DNA from: an uncultured Lachnospiraceae bacterium
GTDB lineage: Bacteria; Bacillota; Clostridia; Lachnospirales; Lachnospiraceae
Assembly: GCA_902779395.1 (NCBI GenBank)
Contig: CACZBK010000010.1
Coordinates: 22,371 to 86,370 of the forward strand
Length of the DNA: 64,000 nt
Direction: 5' to 3'
The notes under the pieces are model-generated. The model was given only the letters and a program-made list of their open reading frames with translations. It ran no database searches and had not been told where the DNA came from. Both the position numbers and the translations under genes were made by a program. Each line of letters starts with the position of its first letter. Within the stretch, counting starts at the first letter, position 1. Below are positions 17,051-26,014 of the stretch, piece after piece.

Positions 17051-18223
17051 ATGTACGAGGCAAATATTACCGAAGATATCATAAATATAGGTGTTGATGA
17101 TAAGAATATCAAAGTATTTGAAAACCAGTACGAACTGCCCGACGGTATGGCATACAATTCATATCTGATCCTTGATGAGAAGGTATGTGTCTTAGACAGC
17201 GTGGATGCGGATGTGACCGGTGAGTGGCTGTCTGATCTGGATAAATACCTTGGAGGCAGGGACATAGATTATATAGTGGTACAGCATATGGAGCCGGACC
17301 ATTCCGGGTCGCTTTTGGCGTTTCTGGATAAGTATCCAAATGCGAGGATAAAGACTTCCATGGCGGCCTCCAATATGATGAAGCAGTTTTTTGCTGCAGA
17401 TCTGAGTAGCCGCACGGATATCATAAAAGAAGGCGAAAGCCTTGAACTGGGCAAGCATACGCTCAGCTTCATCGCAGCGCCCATGGTGCACTGGCCCGAA
17501 GTGATGATGACTTATGACGCATCATCAAAGATACTCTTTTCCGCAGACGGATTCGGTAAATTCGGATACAAGGGCGCCGAGGCAGACGACTGGGCCTGCG
17601 AAGCGAGAAGATATTACTTTAATATAGTAGGAAAATACGGAGCGCAGGTGCAGGCAGTACTTAAAAAGCTTGCAGGTAAGGAGATAGAACACATCTGTCC
17701 TCTTCACGGACCGGTGCTTCCGGAAAACGAGCCCTTAAGCTTCTATATAGATAAGTATAAGACCTGGTCGGCATATGAGCCCGAGGATGAAGGCGTGGCG
17801 ATAATTTATGCGGGGATCCATGATACAGGCACTAAGCCTGCAGCGCTTAAACTTAAGGAAATACTGGAAGCAAAAGGCGTTAAGTGCGGCGTGACCAACT
17901 TAACCGAGGATGATCTGCACGAAGGAGTGGAGGATGCCTTCCGCTACAGTAAGATGGTACTGTGCGCATCTTCCTATGATGCCGATGTTTTCCCGCCTAT
18001 GCGCGCATTTCTTAATGTACTTAGCATAAAGGCATATCAGAAGCGAAAAGTTGCACTGGTGGAGAACGGCAGCTGGGCGCCCACCGCCGGCCGAGTGATG
18101 AAGCAGTATATCGAGGGCTTTAAGGATGTGGAACTTGTGGAGCCCATGGTAACCATTAAGTCTACGCTTAAGGAAGAAAACATAGAGCAGCTTAAGGCGC
18201 TGGCAGAGGAATTGGTGAAATAA
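17051..18223 (+). CDS. A-type flavodiiron protein (FprA family)
   Basis: A 390-residue cytosolic enzyme that reduces O2 to water and/or NO to N2O, protecting anaerobes. The N-terminal metallo-beta-lactamase-like domain keeps all diiron ligands: His79, Glu81, Asp83 and His84 in QHMEPDH, His147 in VHWPE, Asp166 in FSADGFG and His219 in PLHGP. Residues about 250-390 form a flavodoxin domain (IIYAGIHDTGTKPAAL, VENGSWAPTAGR). There is no C-terminal rubredoxin or flavin reductase domain, so it needs separate electron donors, none of which is in the window. It is monocistronic by signals: terminator before, own promoter, and a new promoter after. Confidence 0.95.
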   Translation: MYEANITEDIINIGVDDKNIKVFENQYELPDGMAYNSYLILDEKVCVLDSVDADVTGEWLSDLDKYLGGRDIDYIVVQHMEPDHSGSLLAFLDKYPNARIKTSMAASNMMKQFFAADLSSRTDIIKEGESLELGKHTLSFIAAPMVHWPEVMMTYDASSKILFSADGFGKFGYKGAEADDWACEARRYYFNIVGKYGAQVQAVLKKLAGKEIEHICPLHGPVLPENEPLSFYIDKYKTWSAYEPEDEGVAIIYAGIHDTGTKPAALKLKEILEAKGVKCGVTNLTEDDLHEGVEDAFRYSKMVLCASSYDADVFPPMRAFLNVLSIKAYQKRKVALVENGSWAPTAGRVMKQYIEGFKDVELVEPMVTIKSTLKEENIEQLKALAEELVK

Positions 18224-18247
18224 GAGAATCCTTCGGTGAGCGTGTCA

Positions 18248-18276
18248 TTGACAAAAGTTATAAAAACTTATAAAAG
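18248..18276 (+). promoter_or_regulatory. Promoter for the activase-type gene
   Basis: Perfect TTGACA (18248-18253), 17-nt spacer, TAAAAG (18271-18276). The leader would be about 100 nt. An inverted repeat AAGTT-ATAAA-AACTT overlaps the spacer and could be an operator. The Shine-Dalgarno AGAGG precedes ATG 18387. Confidence 0.55.
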
Positions 18277-18386
18277 GGTATTCCGGATACAGCAACTTAT
18301 GGACATTTATCATTTCTTCTGCCGCGTTTTGATGAATTTGTAAAGAATATGAGATAAGTGTAACGAATATATTAAAGAGGTAAGTT

Positions 18387-21300
18387 ATGGAAAAGATTTA
18401 TGTGGGTATCGATGTAGGATCCACGACCACAAAGATAGCGATAACAAAGGAAGGCGAGCTTACTTATCATAAATACATCAGGCATTTCGCAAGGCAGAGA
18501 GAAAGCATAATAAACCTTCTGGAAGAAGCAAAGGATGAACTGGCCGGAAAAGACATAATAATGTGCATGACCGGTTCGGGTGCGAGACACCTGGCAGAGG
18601 GACTGGGCGTTCCCTTCACCCAGGAGGTGGTGGCCAATTCACTTGCCTTAAAGCGCATATATCATCATATAGGCACGGCTATAGAGCTGGGCGGTCAGGA
18701 TGCAAAGATCATCTTCTTTAAGGATGATGATAACGGCGAGCCCCAGGTATTTGACATGCGAATGAACGGAAGCTGCGCAGGCGGTACCGGCGCATTCATC
18801 GATGAGGTGGCTACCGTACTTAATATTCCTGCTACGGAGCTTAATGCGGCAGCAGAGCGCGGCAGCAGCGTTTACGATATTTCCGGCCGCTGCGGCGTGT
18901 TCGCAAAGACAGATATACAGGCGCTCTTAAACCAGGGCGTAAAGAAGGAAGACATAGCGCTTTCTTCCTATCATGCGATAGCAAAGCAGACCATCGGCGG
19001 TCTTTCACAGGGACTGGAGATAAAAGCTCCCGTAGCTTTTGAAGGCGGCCCGCTTACCTTTCATCCCCGTCTGGGTAAGGTTTTCAAGGAAAGACTGGAA
19101 CTTACGGATGATGACGTGATCATCCCCGAGCATCCGGAGATGATGGTGGCCTACGGCGCTTCACTTTCTATAGAAGAGCTGCATCAAAATGCTGAAAGCC
19201 GCAGGGTCGAAGATCTGATCGAAGGCTTAAAGGGCCTTAAGAACCTTGATGAGAAGGCTTCCGAAAAGGGACAGAGATATTTTGACAGTGACAGCGAGAG
19301 AGAGGCATTTGCGAAAAGGCACAAAAAGCCCGATATGCCTTCATATCAGCCTAAAAAGGGTGAAAAGTTAAGGGTTTATCTGGGTATCGACTCCGGCTCC
19401 ACCACTACCAAGCTGGTACTGATGAACGAACAGGAGGAGCTGATAGATTCCTTTTATGCCTCCAATAAGGGCAATCCCCTGGATGTGGCAAAGAAGGCGC
19501 TCCTTGATATGTATGATAAATATGAAAAGGCCGGAGCAGAGCTTGAGATAATAGCGGCTGCATCTACCGGTTACGGAGAGTTCCTGTTCAATAAGGCTTT
19601 CCGCACCGAGACCCATCTGGTGGAGACCGTGGCGCATGCGCTGGCAGCCTCACATTATTTCGGTGAGGATACCAGTTTTATACTGGATATAGGCGGACAG
19701 GATATGAAGGCCATCTGGCTGGAGAAGGGCATCATCACAAACATAGTGGTGAACGAAGCCTGCTCCTCCGGCTGCGGATCCTTCCTCGAAAACTTTGCAC
19801 ATACATTGAATATAAAGACCGAAGAGATAGCAACTGCGGCCTTCCGTTCCGATGCGCCTGCCAAACTGGGCAGCCGCTGCACCGTATTCATGAACAGCTC
19901 GATAATCACCGAGCAGCGTAACGGCAGCCAGCCGGATGATATAATGGCGGGCCTCTGCCGTTCCATCATAGAGAACGTATTCACCAAGGTTATCCGTGTT
20001 TCCAATATAGATTCGCTTGGAAAGAAGATAGTGGTACAGGGCGGTACTTTCCAGAATGATGCGGTACTGCGCGCTATGGAGCAGTACGTGGGCCGCGAGG
20101 TAACACGTGCGCCTTACGCGGGACTGATGGGAGCTATAGGCTGTGCGCTCACCGCAAAGGAAACGGCAGCAGTAAAGGGCTTTAAGGGAACCTTCTTAAG
20201 TAAAAAAGAACTGCAGGAATTTTCCTATAAACAGCAGGCCAATTCTCCCTGTCCATACTGCACGAATCACTGTAACCGCACTATACTTACCTTCTCATCC
20301 GGCGAAAGCTGGGTGACCAACAACCGCTGCGAGAAGGGTGAGGTGCTGGGCGATCCCAAGGATAAGGCTACGCAGCAGCGCATCAAGGACATAGTTAATA
20401 AGTCCGATAAACCGGTCAATATGTACGAAACAAGGAAGAGACTGCAGAACATGGATTATCCCTTCGAGCAGCTCCTTCCTGATCAGAATATAACCATAGG
20501 TATACCCAGAGTGCTTAATTTTTGGGAGGGCATGCCTTTCTGGAGCACCTTCTGGAAATCGCTGGGCTTTGGCTTTAAGACCTCACCGGTAAGCACCCGC
20601 GCTATCTACGAAAACGGCATACATGCTGTGCCTTCCGATACGGAATGCTTCCCGGCCAAGCTGGTGCACGGGCATATACGCGAGTTGGTCAAGCTTAAGG
20701 TAGACCGCATCTTCATGCCCGAGATAGTGGTAATGCCTTCGGAAAATAAAGAGGAGACCAGCTTCTCACGCTGTGCATTGGTAAAGGGTTATCCCATCGT
20801 TATAAAGAATTCGGACAACCCTTATAAGAAATACGGCGTTAAATTTGATTCGCCCTACTTCTACTGGTATTCCGATGAAGACAGGGAAAAGCAGCTCTGC
20901 GATTACATGAAGGAGACCTATAATATCGAACCTTCGGTAACGGCCAGCGCTGTTGAGATGGCTGCGCGCGCGCAGAAGAATTACGATACGGAACTTAAGG
21001 CTGCAGGCAAGCTGGTACTTGAAGGCGTTGAGAAAAACGATGGCTTTGCCGTGGTGCTGGCCGGCAGGCCTTATCACAACGATCCGCTGGTAAACCACGA
21101 GCTGCCCGAACTTTTGGTAAGCATGGGCGTGCCGGTGCTGACTGCGGATTCACTGCCCGATCTGCCTGATGTGGAACTGCGCAAGTCGCGTATCGATATA
21201 GTAAATAACTTCCATGCGCGTATGCTGGGCAGCAGTATACTGGCTGCACAGAACGATCACCTGGAATATATACAGATAGTAAGCTTTGGCTGCGGACACG

Positions 21301-22760
21301 ATGCGGTGCTCTCCGATGAGATAGTGCGTATGATGAAGGAGATAAGCGGCAAGGCGCCTCTGATACTAAAGGTGGATGAGAGCGACGCCCAGGGACCTCT
21401 TCGCATACGTGTTAGAAGCTTTATCGAGACCATACGCCGCAAGCGCAAATTAAATATAAAGGAAGAGGTGAAGCCGCTTCCCGATCCCTATCCCGTTAAG
21501 TTTACGAAGAAGGAACGCAAGATGCATACCGTGCTGGTGCCCAATTCATCACATGCATTCAGCCGTATAATGTCATCTGCCTTTGCTTCGCAGAATATAA
21601 AGACCGTGCCATTAGGCGTAGGCCGTACTGAGGCTGTGCGCCTGGGCAAGCGTTTTACGCACAATGATATATGCTTCCCTGCGCAGATAGTAATAGGCGA
21701 GATACTGGAAGCATTAAACAGCGGCAAATACGATACGCACAATACATCGGTTGCGATGGCTAAATATCTGGGGTGCTGCCGTCTGCCGCACTATGCGACG
21801 ATACTTCGTAAATCACTGGACGATGCGGGCTATGATTATGTTCCCATCATGACAAATGATGATATCGATCTGCACGACATGCATCCCGGCTTTAAGATAA
21901 ACATGACTTCGCTGCTGCGCATATCGGTATGTCTGCCCATGATAGACACGCTGGAAGAAATGCTCAGAAAGATCCGCCCTTACGAAAAGGTAAAGGGCAG
22001 CGCGGATGCTGCATTTGAGATAGCGATGGACCAGCTCTGCGAAGGACTGGAAAAACACGGAACCTTTGGTGCGATGAGCGGCTTTAAGAAAGCGATGAAG
22101 ACCCTGAGCGCAGTGGAATATGACAGATCTCATCCCAAGCCTACGGTGCTCATAGTGGGTGAGTATCTGCTGAACTTCCATCCCGGCGCAAATGATGAGA
22201 TAGAGCGCTACCTGGAAGATAACGGTTTTGAGATCATCGAGGCAAAGATGACCGACGTTATACAGAAATCCTACTTCTGCCAGGGCAAGCAGATCACGGA
22301 GTTTAAGGTGCACCGTGACAAGGCGACCCGCTTCTGGAGCAATGTGGCAAACAAGTTCTTTAACTTTGCGCACTGGGTGACCGACAGACTGGCAAAGGAT
22401 CAGGAGCTGCACGAGAAGGCAGTGCTGATGGATGAGCTGGCTGTGGATTCGGACGATGTTATACATCATACCTTTGATACCGGTGAAGGCATACTGATAC
22501 CGGCGGAGATAATATACAATGCAAAGCACGGCTGCAAGAACTTCGTTATACTTCAGCCCTTCGGCTGCCTGCCTAACCACGTTATAGGCCGCGGCGTATG
22601 CAAGAAGCTTAAGGAAATGTTCCCGGATATAGAGCTGCTGCCGCTGGATTACGACCCCGACGTAAGCCGTGCCAACATCGAGAACCGTCTGCAGATGCTG
22701 ATCATGAACCAGAGGACGGAAGAGGTTTCATCGGAAGCGGAAAAAGAAGGGAGCAGATAG
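18387..22760 (+). CDS. Giant fused acyl-CoA dehydratase activase-type protein (two BadF/BadG domains plus DUF2229)
   Basis: This 1457-residue protein has two ASKHA ATPase domains of the BadF/BadG/BcrA/HgdC family: GIDVGSTTTK at residue 7 and GIDSGSTTTK near 333. Each carries the two cysteines that bind a shared [4Fe-4S] cluster in HgdC (SCAGGTGAF near 128 with GRCGVF near 168; CSSGCGSF near 457 with SRCTVF near 497). A CPYCTNHC cluster lies near 622. Then come DUF2229 (about 670-900) and a long C-terminal part resembling HgdB-type dehydratase subunits (VGRTEAVRLGKRF, CFPAQIVIGEIL). HgdC-type proteins use ATP to inject an electron into 2-hydroxyacyl-CoA dehydratases. The fused forms are common in Firmicutes and their true substrate is not established. 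The patatin gene follows after 3 nt. Confidence 0.85.
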   Translation: MEKIYVGIDVGSTTTKIAITKEGELTYHKYIRHFARQRESIINLLEEAKDELAGKDIIMCMTGSGARHLAEGLGVPFTQEVVANSLALKRIYHHIGTAIELGGQDAKIIFFKDDDNGEPQVFDMRMNGSCAGGTGAFIDEVATVLNIPATELNAAAERGSSVYDISGRCGVFAKTDIQALLNQGVKKEDIALSSYHAIAKQTIGGLSQGLEIKAPVAFEGGPLTFHPRLGKVFKERLELTDDDVIIPEHPEMMVAYGASLSIEELHQNAESRRVEDLIEGLKGLKNLDEKASEKGQRYFDSDSEREAFAKRHKKPDMPSYQPKKGEKLRVYLGIDSGSTTTKLVLMNEQEELIDSFYASNKGNPLDVAKKALLDMYDKYEKAGAELEIIAAASTGYGEFLFNKAFRTETHLVETVAHALAASHYFGEDTSFILDIGGQDMKAIWLEKGIITNIVVNEACSSGCGSFLENFAHTLNIKTEEIATAAFRSDAPAKLGSRCTVFMNSSIITEQRNGSQPDDIMAGLCRSIIENVFTKVIRVSNIDSLGKKIVVQGGTFQNDAVLRAMEQYVGREVTRAPYAGLMGAIGCALTAKETAAVKGFKGTFLSKKELQEFSYKQQANSPCPYCTNHCNRTILTFSSGESWVTNNRCEKGEVLGDPKDKATQQRIKDIVNKSDKPVNMYETRKRLQNMDYPFEQLLPDQNITIGIPRVLNFWEGMPFWSTFWKSLGFGFKTSPVSTRAIYENGIHAVPSDTECFPAKLVHGHIRELVKLKVDRIFMPEIVVMPSENKEETSFSRCALVKGYPIVIKNSDNPYKKYGVKFDSPYFYWYSDEDREKQLCDYMKETYNIEPSVTASAVEMAARAQKNYDTELKAAGKLVLEGVEKNDGFAVVLAGRPYHNDPLVNHELPELLVSMGVPVLTADSLPDLPDVELRKSRIDIVNNFHARMLGSSILAAQNDHLEYIQIVSFGCGHDAVLSDEIVRMMKEISGKAPLILKVDESDAQGPLRIRVRSFIETIRRKRKLNIKEEVKPLPDPYPVKFTKKERKMHTVLVPNSSHAFSRIMSSAFASQNIKTVPLGVGRTEAVRLGKRFTHNDICFPAQIVIGEILEALNSGKYDTHNTSVAMAKYLGCCRLPHYATILRKSLDDAGYDYVPIMTNDDIDLHDMHPGFKINMTSLLRISVCLPMIDTLEEMLRKIRPYEKVKGSADAAFEIAMDQLCEGLEKHGTFGAMSGFKKAMKTLSAVEYDRSHPKPTVLIVGEYLLNFHPGANDEIERYLEDNGFEIIEAKMTDVIQKSYFCQGKQITEFKVHRDKATRFWSNVANKFFNFAHWVTDRLAKDQELHEKAVLMDELAVDSDDVIHHTFDTGEGILIPAEIIYNAKHGCKNFVILQPFGCLPNHVIGRGVCKKLKEMFPDIELLPLDYDPDVSRANIENRLQMLIMNQRTEEVSSEAEKEGSR

Positions 22761-22763
22761 ATC

Positions 22764-23624
22764 ATGGAAATGATAAAAGCAGGCCTTATACTTGAAGGCG
22801 GCGGCATGCGCGGCGCATACACCGCCGGTGTACTGGACTTTTTTATGGAAAAGGAGCTGTGGTTCGATCACAGCTACGGCGTATCTGCCGGAGCCTGCCA
22901 TCTGTGCAGCTATATCTCAAAGCAGCCAGGCAGGGCTTTCAGGGTAGCGATAAACTATCTTGATGATGAAAACTACTGCAGCATGAAGAGCTTAAGAGAG
23001 ACAGGGGATCTTTTCAACGCGAAGATGTGTTATGATACCATCCCCAATGAGCTGGATCTGTATGATTATGAGACCGCGGATAAATGGCCCGGTAAGGCAT
23101 ATGCGGTGGCTACCGATCTGGAGACCGGAAAGGCAGAGTACCTGCAGCTTAAGAATATGCGTGAGGATATAACGGCAGTGCAGGCATCCGCATCACTCCC
23201 GCTGGTATCCCGTAACGTGGAATACAAAGGAAAGCTTTATCTTGACGGAGGTATGGCGGATTCCATTCCTTTAAGAAAGTCGCTTCGCGACGGTAATAAA
23301 AAGAATGTGGTGGTACTTACCAGACCGGTGGATTACAGGAAGAAGCCCCAGTCTATAGCTAACCGTGAGCTTATGGCCTTAAGGTATCCCAAATACCCGG
23401 GCTTAAGAAGAGCCATGATACGCAGGCATGAAGTATATAATAAAACGCTTGATCTGATCGAACGTCTTGAAGCTGAAGGGAGGGTGTTTGTATTCCGCCC
23501 CGAAAAGCTGGTCAAGATCGAGCGTATCGAAAAGGATCCCAAAAAACTTAAAGTATTGTATCTACAGGGATATCATGATGCAGCCATTAATTATGAACTG
23601 CTGATGGACTATCTGAAAAAATGA
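22764..23624 (+). CDS. Patatin-like phospholipase
   Basis: A 286-residue serine acylhydrolase of the YjjU/patatin type. It has the glycine-rich oxyanion motif LEGGGMRG (11-17), nucleophile Ser41 in GVSAGA, and the catalytic Asp161 in LDGGMADS, so the Ser-Asp dyad is intact. There is no signal peptide, so it acts in the cytoplasm, probably on membrane lipids or other acyl esters. It starts 3 nt after the activase gene and ends at a strong terminator, so the two form an operon. Whether they share a pathway in lipid or acyl-CoA metabolism is not clear. Confidence 0.9.
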   Translation: MEMIKAGLILEGGGMRGAYTAGVLDFFMEKELWFDHSYGVSAGACHLCSYISKQPGRAFRVAINYLDDENYCSMKSLRETGDLFNAKMCYDTIPNELDLYDYETADKWPGKAYAVATDLETGKAEYLQLKNMREDITAVQASASLPLVSRNVEYKGKLYLDGGMADSIPLRKSLRDGNKKNVVVLTRPVDYRKKPQSIANRELMALRYPKYPGLRRAMIRRHEVYNKTLDLIERLEAEGRVFVFRPEKLVKIERIEKDPKKLKVLYLQGYHDAAINYELLMDYLKK

Positions 23625-23630
23625 TTCCGA

Positions 23631-23658
23631 AAACCACGGGACGGATCCCGTGGTTTTT
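23631..23658 (+). terminator. Strong terminator; copy 2 of the GGGACGGA element
   Basis: Perfect 11-bp stem AAACCACGGGA (23631-23641) with TCCCGTGGTTT (23646-23656), CGGA loop and a T-run to 23658. Confidence 0.93.
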
Positions 23659-23686
23659 AATGATACGTTATATAAATACGGAAAAC

Positions 23687-23716
23687 TTGCCTGATATCCT
23701 GTAAATATGGTATACT
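23687..23716 (+). promoter_or_regulatory. Promoter of the HD-GYP/propeller-kinase operon
   Basis: TTGCCT (23687-23692), 18-nt spacer, TGG-TATACT (-10 at 23711-23716). The short leader contains a hairpin, GGAAAAA-GGA-TTTTTCC (23726-23742). No c-di-GMP riboswitch fits in the remaining 35 nt. Confidence 0.65.
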
Positions 23717-23776
23717 GTTCTTTTAGGAAAAAGGATTTTTCCGTAAAAATAGACATGTTTATGGGTGATCCGGCTG

Positions 23777-25999
23777 ATGGGTGAAAAAAAAGGAATTTAC
23801 AAGCGTATCAGGGAGTATGTCTATAATCCTGCCATAGATATAAAGGAAAGGACCTTTATATTATTCTCCATTTCTGTTCTTTTTGCATTATTTGCAGCTA
23901 TACCGACGGGTATCATCATGAAAGAGCCGTTATCGGCTACGATATCGACGATCGTCGGAGCAGTGCTTTTTACCGCATATGTGATATATTCCTTTAAAAA
24001 GAAACAGATAAGCAGGGCTAAGATATTTATATCGGTGGTCCTTATATTTGTTTTTCTTCCTGCCATGCTTTTTACAAACGGAGGTATAGAGGGAGGAACA
24101 CCCATATGGCTCCTGTTGGGGACTATCTATATCGCTCTGATCCTGGAAGGCAGGATCAAGGTGATAATGCTCATATGCGAAGCGCTGGTAATGTGCATAT
24201 GCTGGACAGTAGCTTATTATTATCCGGAACTGATAACCGGATATACCAGGGAAGGTAATTATTTTGATACTATAGTGGCCCTGTTCATCGTAAGTGCCAT
24301 TGTATATACGATGATAACTTTCCAGAATACCATATTCCACAGGGAAGAGGCTCATAAGAATTCCAAAAGGCTTTTTGAACAGACAGCTACGGCACTTGTT
24401 AATGCGATAGATGCAAAAGATGTGTATACCCATGGTCATTCGGCACGTGTTGCGGAGTATTCAAGGAAGATCGCGGAACTGGCCGGAAAAAGTCCTGCCG
24501 AATGTGAAGAGATCTATTATGTGGCTCTGCTTCACGATGTCGGAAAGATAGGTGTTCCCGAGGCCATAATTAATAAAGAAGGCAAGCTTACACAGGAGGA
24601 ATTCGAGAAGATAAAAGAGCATCCCGTAATGGGATCGCAGATACTCCAGAGTATCACGGAGTATCCTTATATAAGCATAGGCGCTCATTTCCATCATGAG
24701 CGTTATGACGGAAAAGGATATCCCCTTGGGCTTAAGGGAACGGATATCCCTGAGATAGCCCGTATAGTTTCTGTTGCCGATGCATATGATGCCATGACAT
24801 CAAAAAGAAGCTATCGTGACCCCATCCCTCAGGATAAGGTAAGGGAAGAATTCATAGAAGGTGCAGGCTCGCAGTTCGATCCGGAATTTGCCAATTATAT
24901 GCGTCACCTGATCGATTTGGATACCGAGTACGAGATGAAGGAGAGGGAGGAGATATCCGAGTATTCCGATAATGAAGAGCTGGTCATCGGAGAACATAAG
25001 GATCTTGTATCGGAAGGTATCGTCCTGACTGCAAATATGACGTACATAAGCCTTAAGGTCGATCCGGATATAAATACTCCCGGAAGCAGAGCGATCCCGT
25101 CGGTCTTACTCTTTGACTCGCTGGACGGTCGTTTCCATAATGATAAAAAGGATGTGGAGACTCTTTTGTATTTTGAATACTGCGAGACAGGATTTGACGG
25201 AGCATGCAGCGGATCCGGTATAAGAAAGAGCGAAACAGCAGAAAGCGACGGAGATGCGGGTCTTGCGGAAAACGAGTATAAGATCGAAGCTGTTAAGGTA
25301 AAGGACCATGCGCTTCTCAGGATAACAGGCAGGCATCATACACACGAGGTCATCATAGCTCTTCCCGACAGTTCCAGATTCGTATATGCGGGGCTTACCG
25401 GGGAACATTGTATAATAAGCAGGATACGGACGGAAAAAGCCGAAGAGCCTGTCGGACCAGGCTATATCAGACGTATTGCGGAGGAGATCTCCTATATAAA
25501 TGTACCGGAAGGAGATATTCCCAACGTGCAGGTGGACGGATACCGCAGTGAGTCCACAAAGGGTATTCCCATAGAGGACAGCATGACGATCATATTCCAT
25601 ACCATGAGCCTTCCTACGGCAAGGCTTGTGTGGCATTGTCCTTCCTATGTGATCTTTACTTCCGATGACGGTACGGTGAACGGTCCCGGATATAAGGAGT
25701 TTTCGCTTGTAAGGCTGGATGGAGAGAACTGGGAGGGTGAAAATCTTGCCGATAATGAGATCATAGTGAACAGGCAGGATTTTCGCGGCTGGGATTCCTG
25801 GAAGAAAATGAATAAAAAAGGTTATGACTGTACGGTTTCGTTTAACAGAAGAGGAAAGAAGATAGAATCGTATACCGAGAATGCCGGGATATTTATAAGG
25901 AATATCACGGAGATCAATGTTGAGGCGGAAGAGATATTCGTTGCGCTGTCAGGTGATCAGGTAGCGCTTACGAATATCAGGATTAAACATAAAGAGTAA
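23777..25999 (+). CDS. Membrane HD-GYP protein with an unknown C-terminal domain (paralogue 1)
   Basis: I choose ATG 23777 (740 residues) because GGTGATCC at 23764-23771 matches the distal part of the anti-Shine-Dalgarno target; a GTG at 23765 is the alternative. Residues about 25-195 form six membrane helices without a recognised sensor domain. The HD-GYP domain follows (HGHSARVAEYS, LLHDVGKIGVP with His253-Asp254, HHERYDGKGYP, VADAYDAMTS), with all expected metal ligands, so it should hydrolyse c-di-GMP. Residues about 405-740 are an unrecognised, strand-rich region (SVLLFDSLDGR, IPNVQVDGYR, FTSDDGTVNG, TENAGIFI) that is shared over its full length with the protein at 31817-34222. First gene of a four-gene operon. 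Confidence 0.87.
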   Translation: MGEKKGIYKRIREYVYNPAIDIKERTFILFSISVLFALFAAIPTGIIMKEPLSATISTIVGAVLFTAYVIYSFKKKQISRAKIFISVVLIFVFLPAMLFTNGGIEGGTPIWLLLGTIYIALILEGRIKVIMLICEALVMCICWTVAYYYPELITGYTREGNYFDTIVALFIVSAIVYTMITFQNTIFHREEAHKNSKRLFEQTATALVNAIDAKDVYTHGHSARVAEYSRKIAELAGKSPAECEEIYYVALLHDVGKIGVPEAIINKEGKLTQEEFEKIKEHPVMGSQILQSITEYPYISIGAHFHHERYDGKGYPLGLKGTDIPEIARIVSVADAYDAMTSKRSYRDPIPQDKVREEFIEGAGSQFDPEFANYMRHLIDLDTEYEMKEREEISEYSDNEELVIGEHKDLVSEGIVLTANMTYISLKVDPDINTPGSRAIPSVLLFDSLDGRFHNDKKDVETLLYFEYCETGFDGACSGSGIRKSETAESDGDAGLAENEYKIEAVKVKDHALLRITGRHHTHEVIIALPDSSRFVYAGLTGEHCIISRIRTEKAEEPVGPGYIRRIAEEISYINVPEGDIPNVQVDGYRSESTKGIPIEDSMTIIFHTMSLPTARLVWHCPSYVIFTSDDGTVNGPGYKEFSLVRLDGENWEGENLADNEIIVNRQDFRGWDSWKKMNKKGYDCTVSFNRRGKKIESYTENAGIFIRNITEINVEAEEIFVALSGDQVALTNIRIKHKE

Positions 26000-26014
26000 A
26001 ACCGGAGCGCTTGA

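Noticed and set aside
21813-22580. 255-codon minus-strand frame opposite the giant activase gene
   Set aside because: Shadow frame; no recognisable domain, no binding site, and the plus-strand gene is clearly real.
23659-23776. c-di-GMP riboswitch ahead of the HD-GYP operon
   Set aside because: The leader after the promoter is about 55 nt, too short, and lacks the conserved GEMM features.
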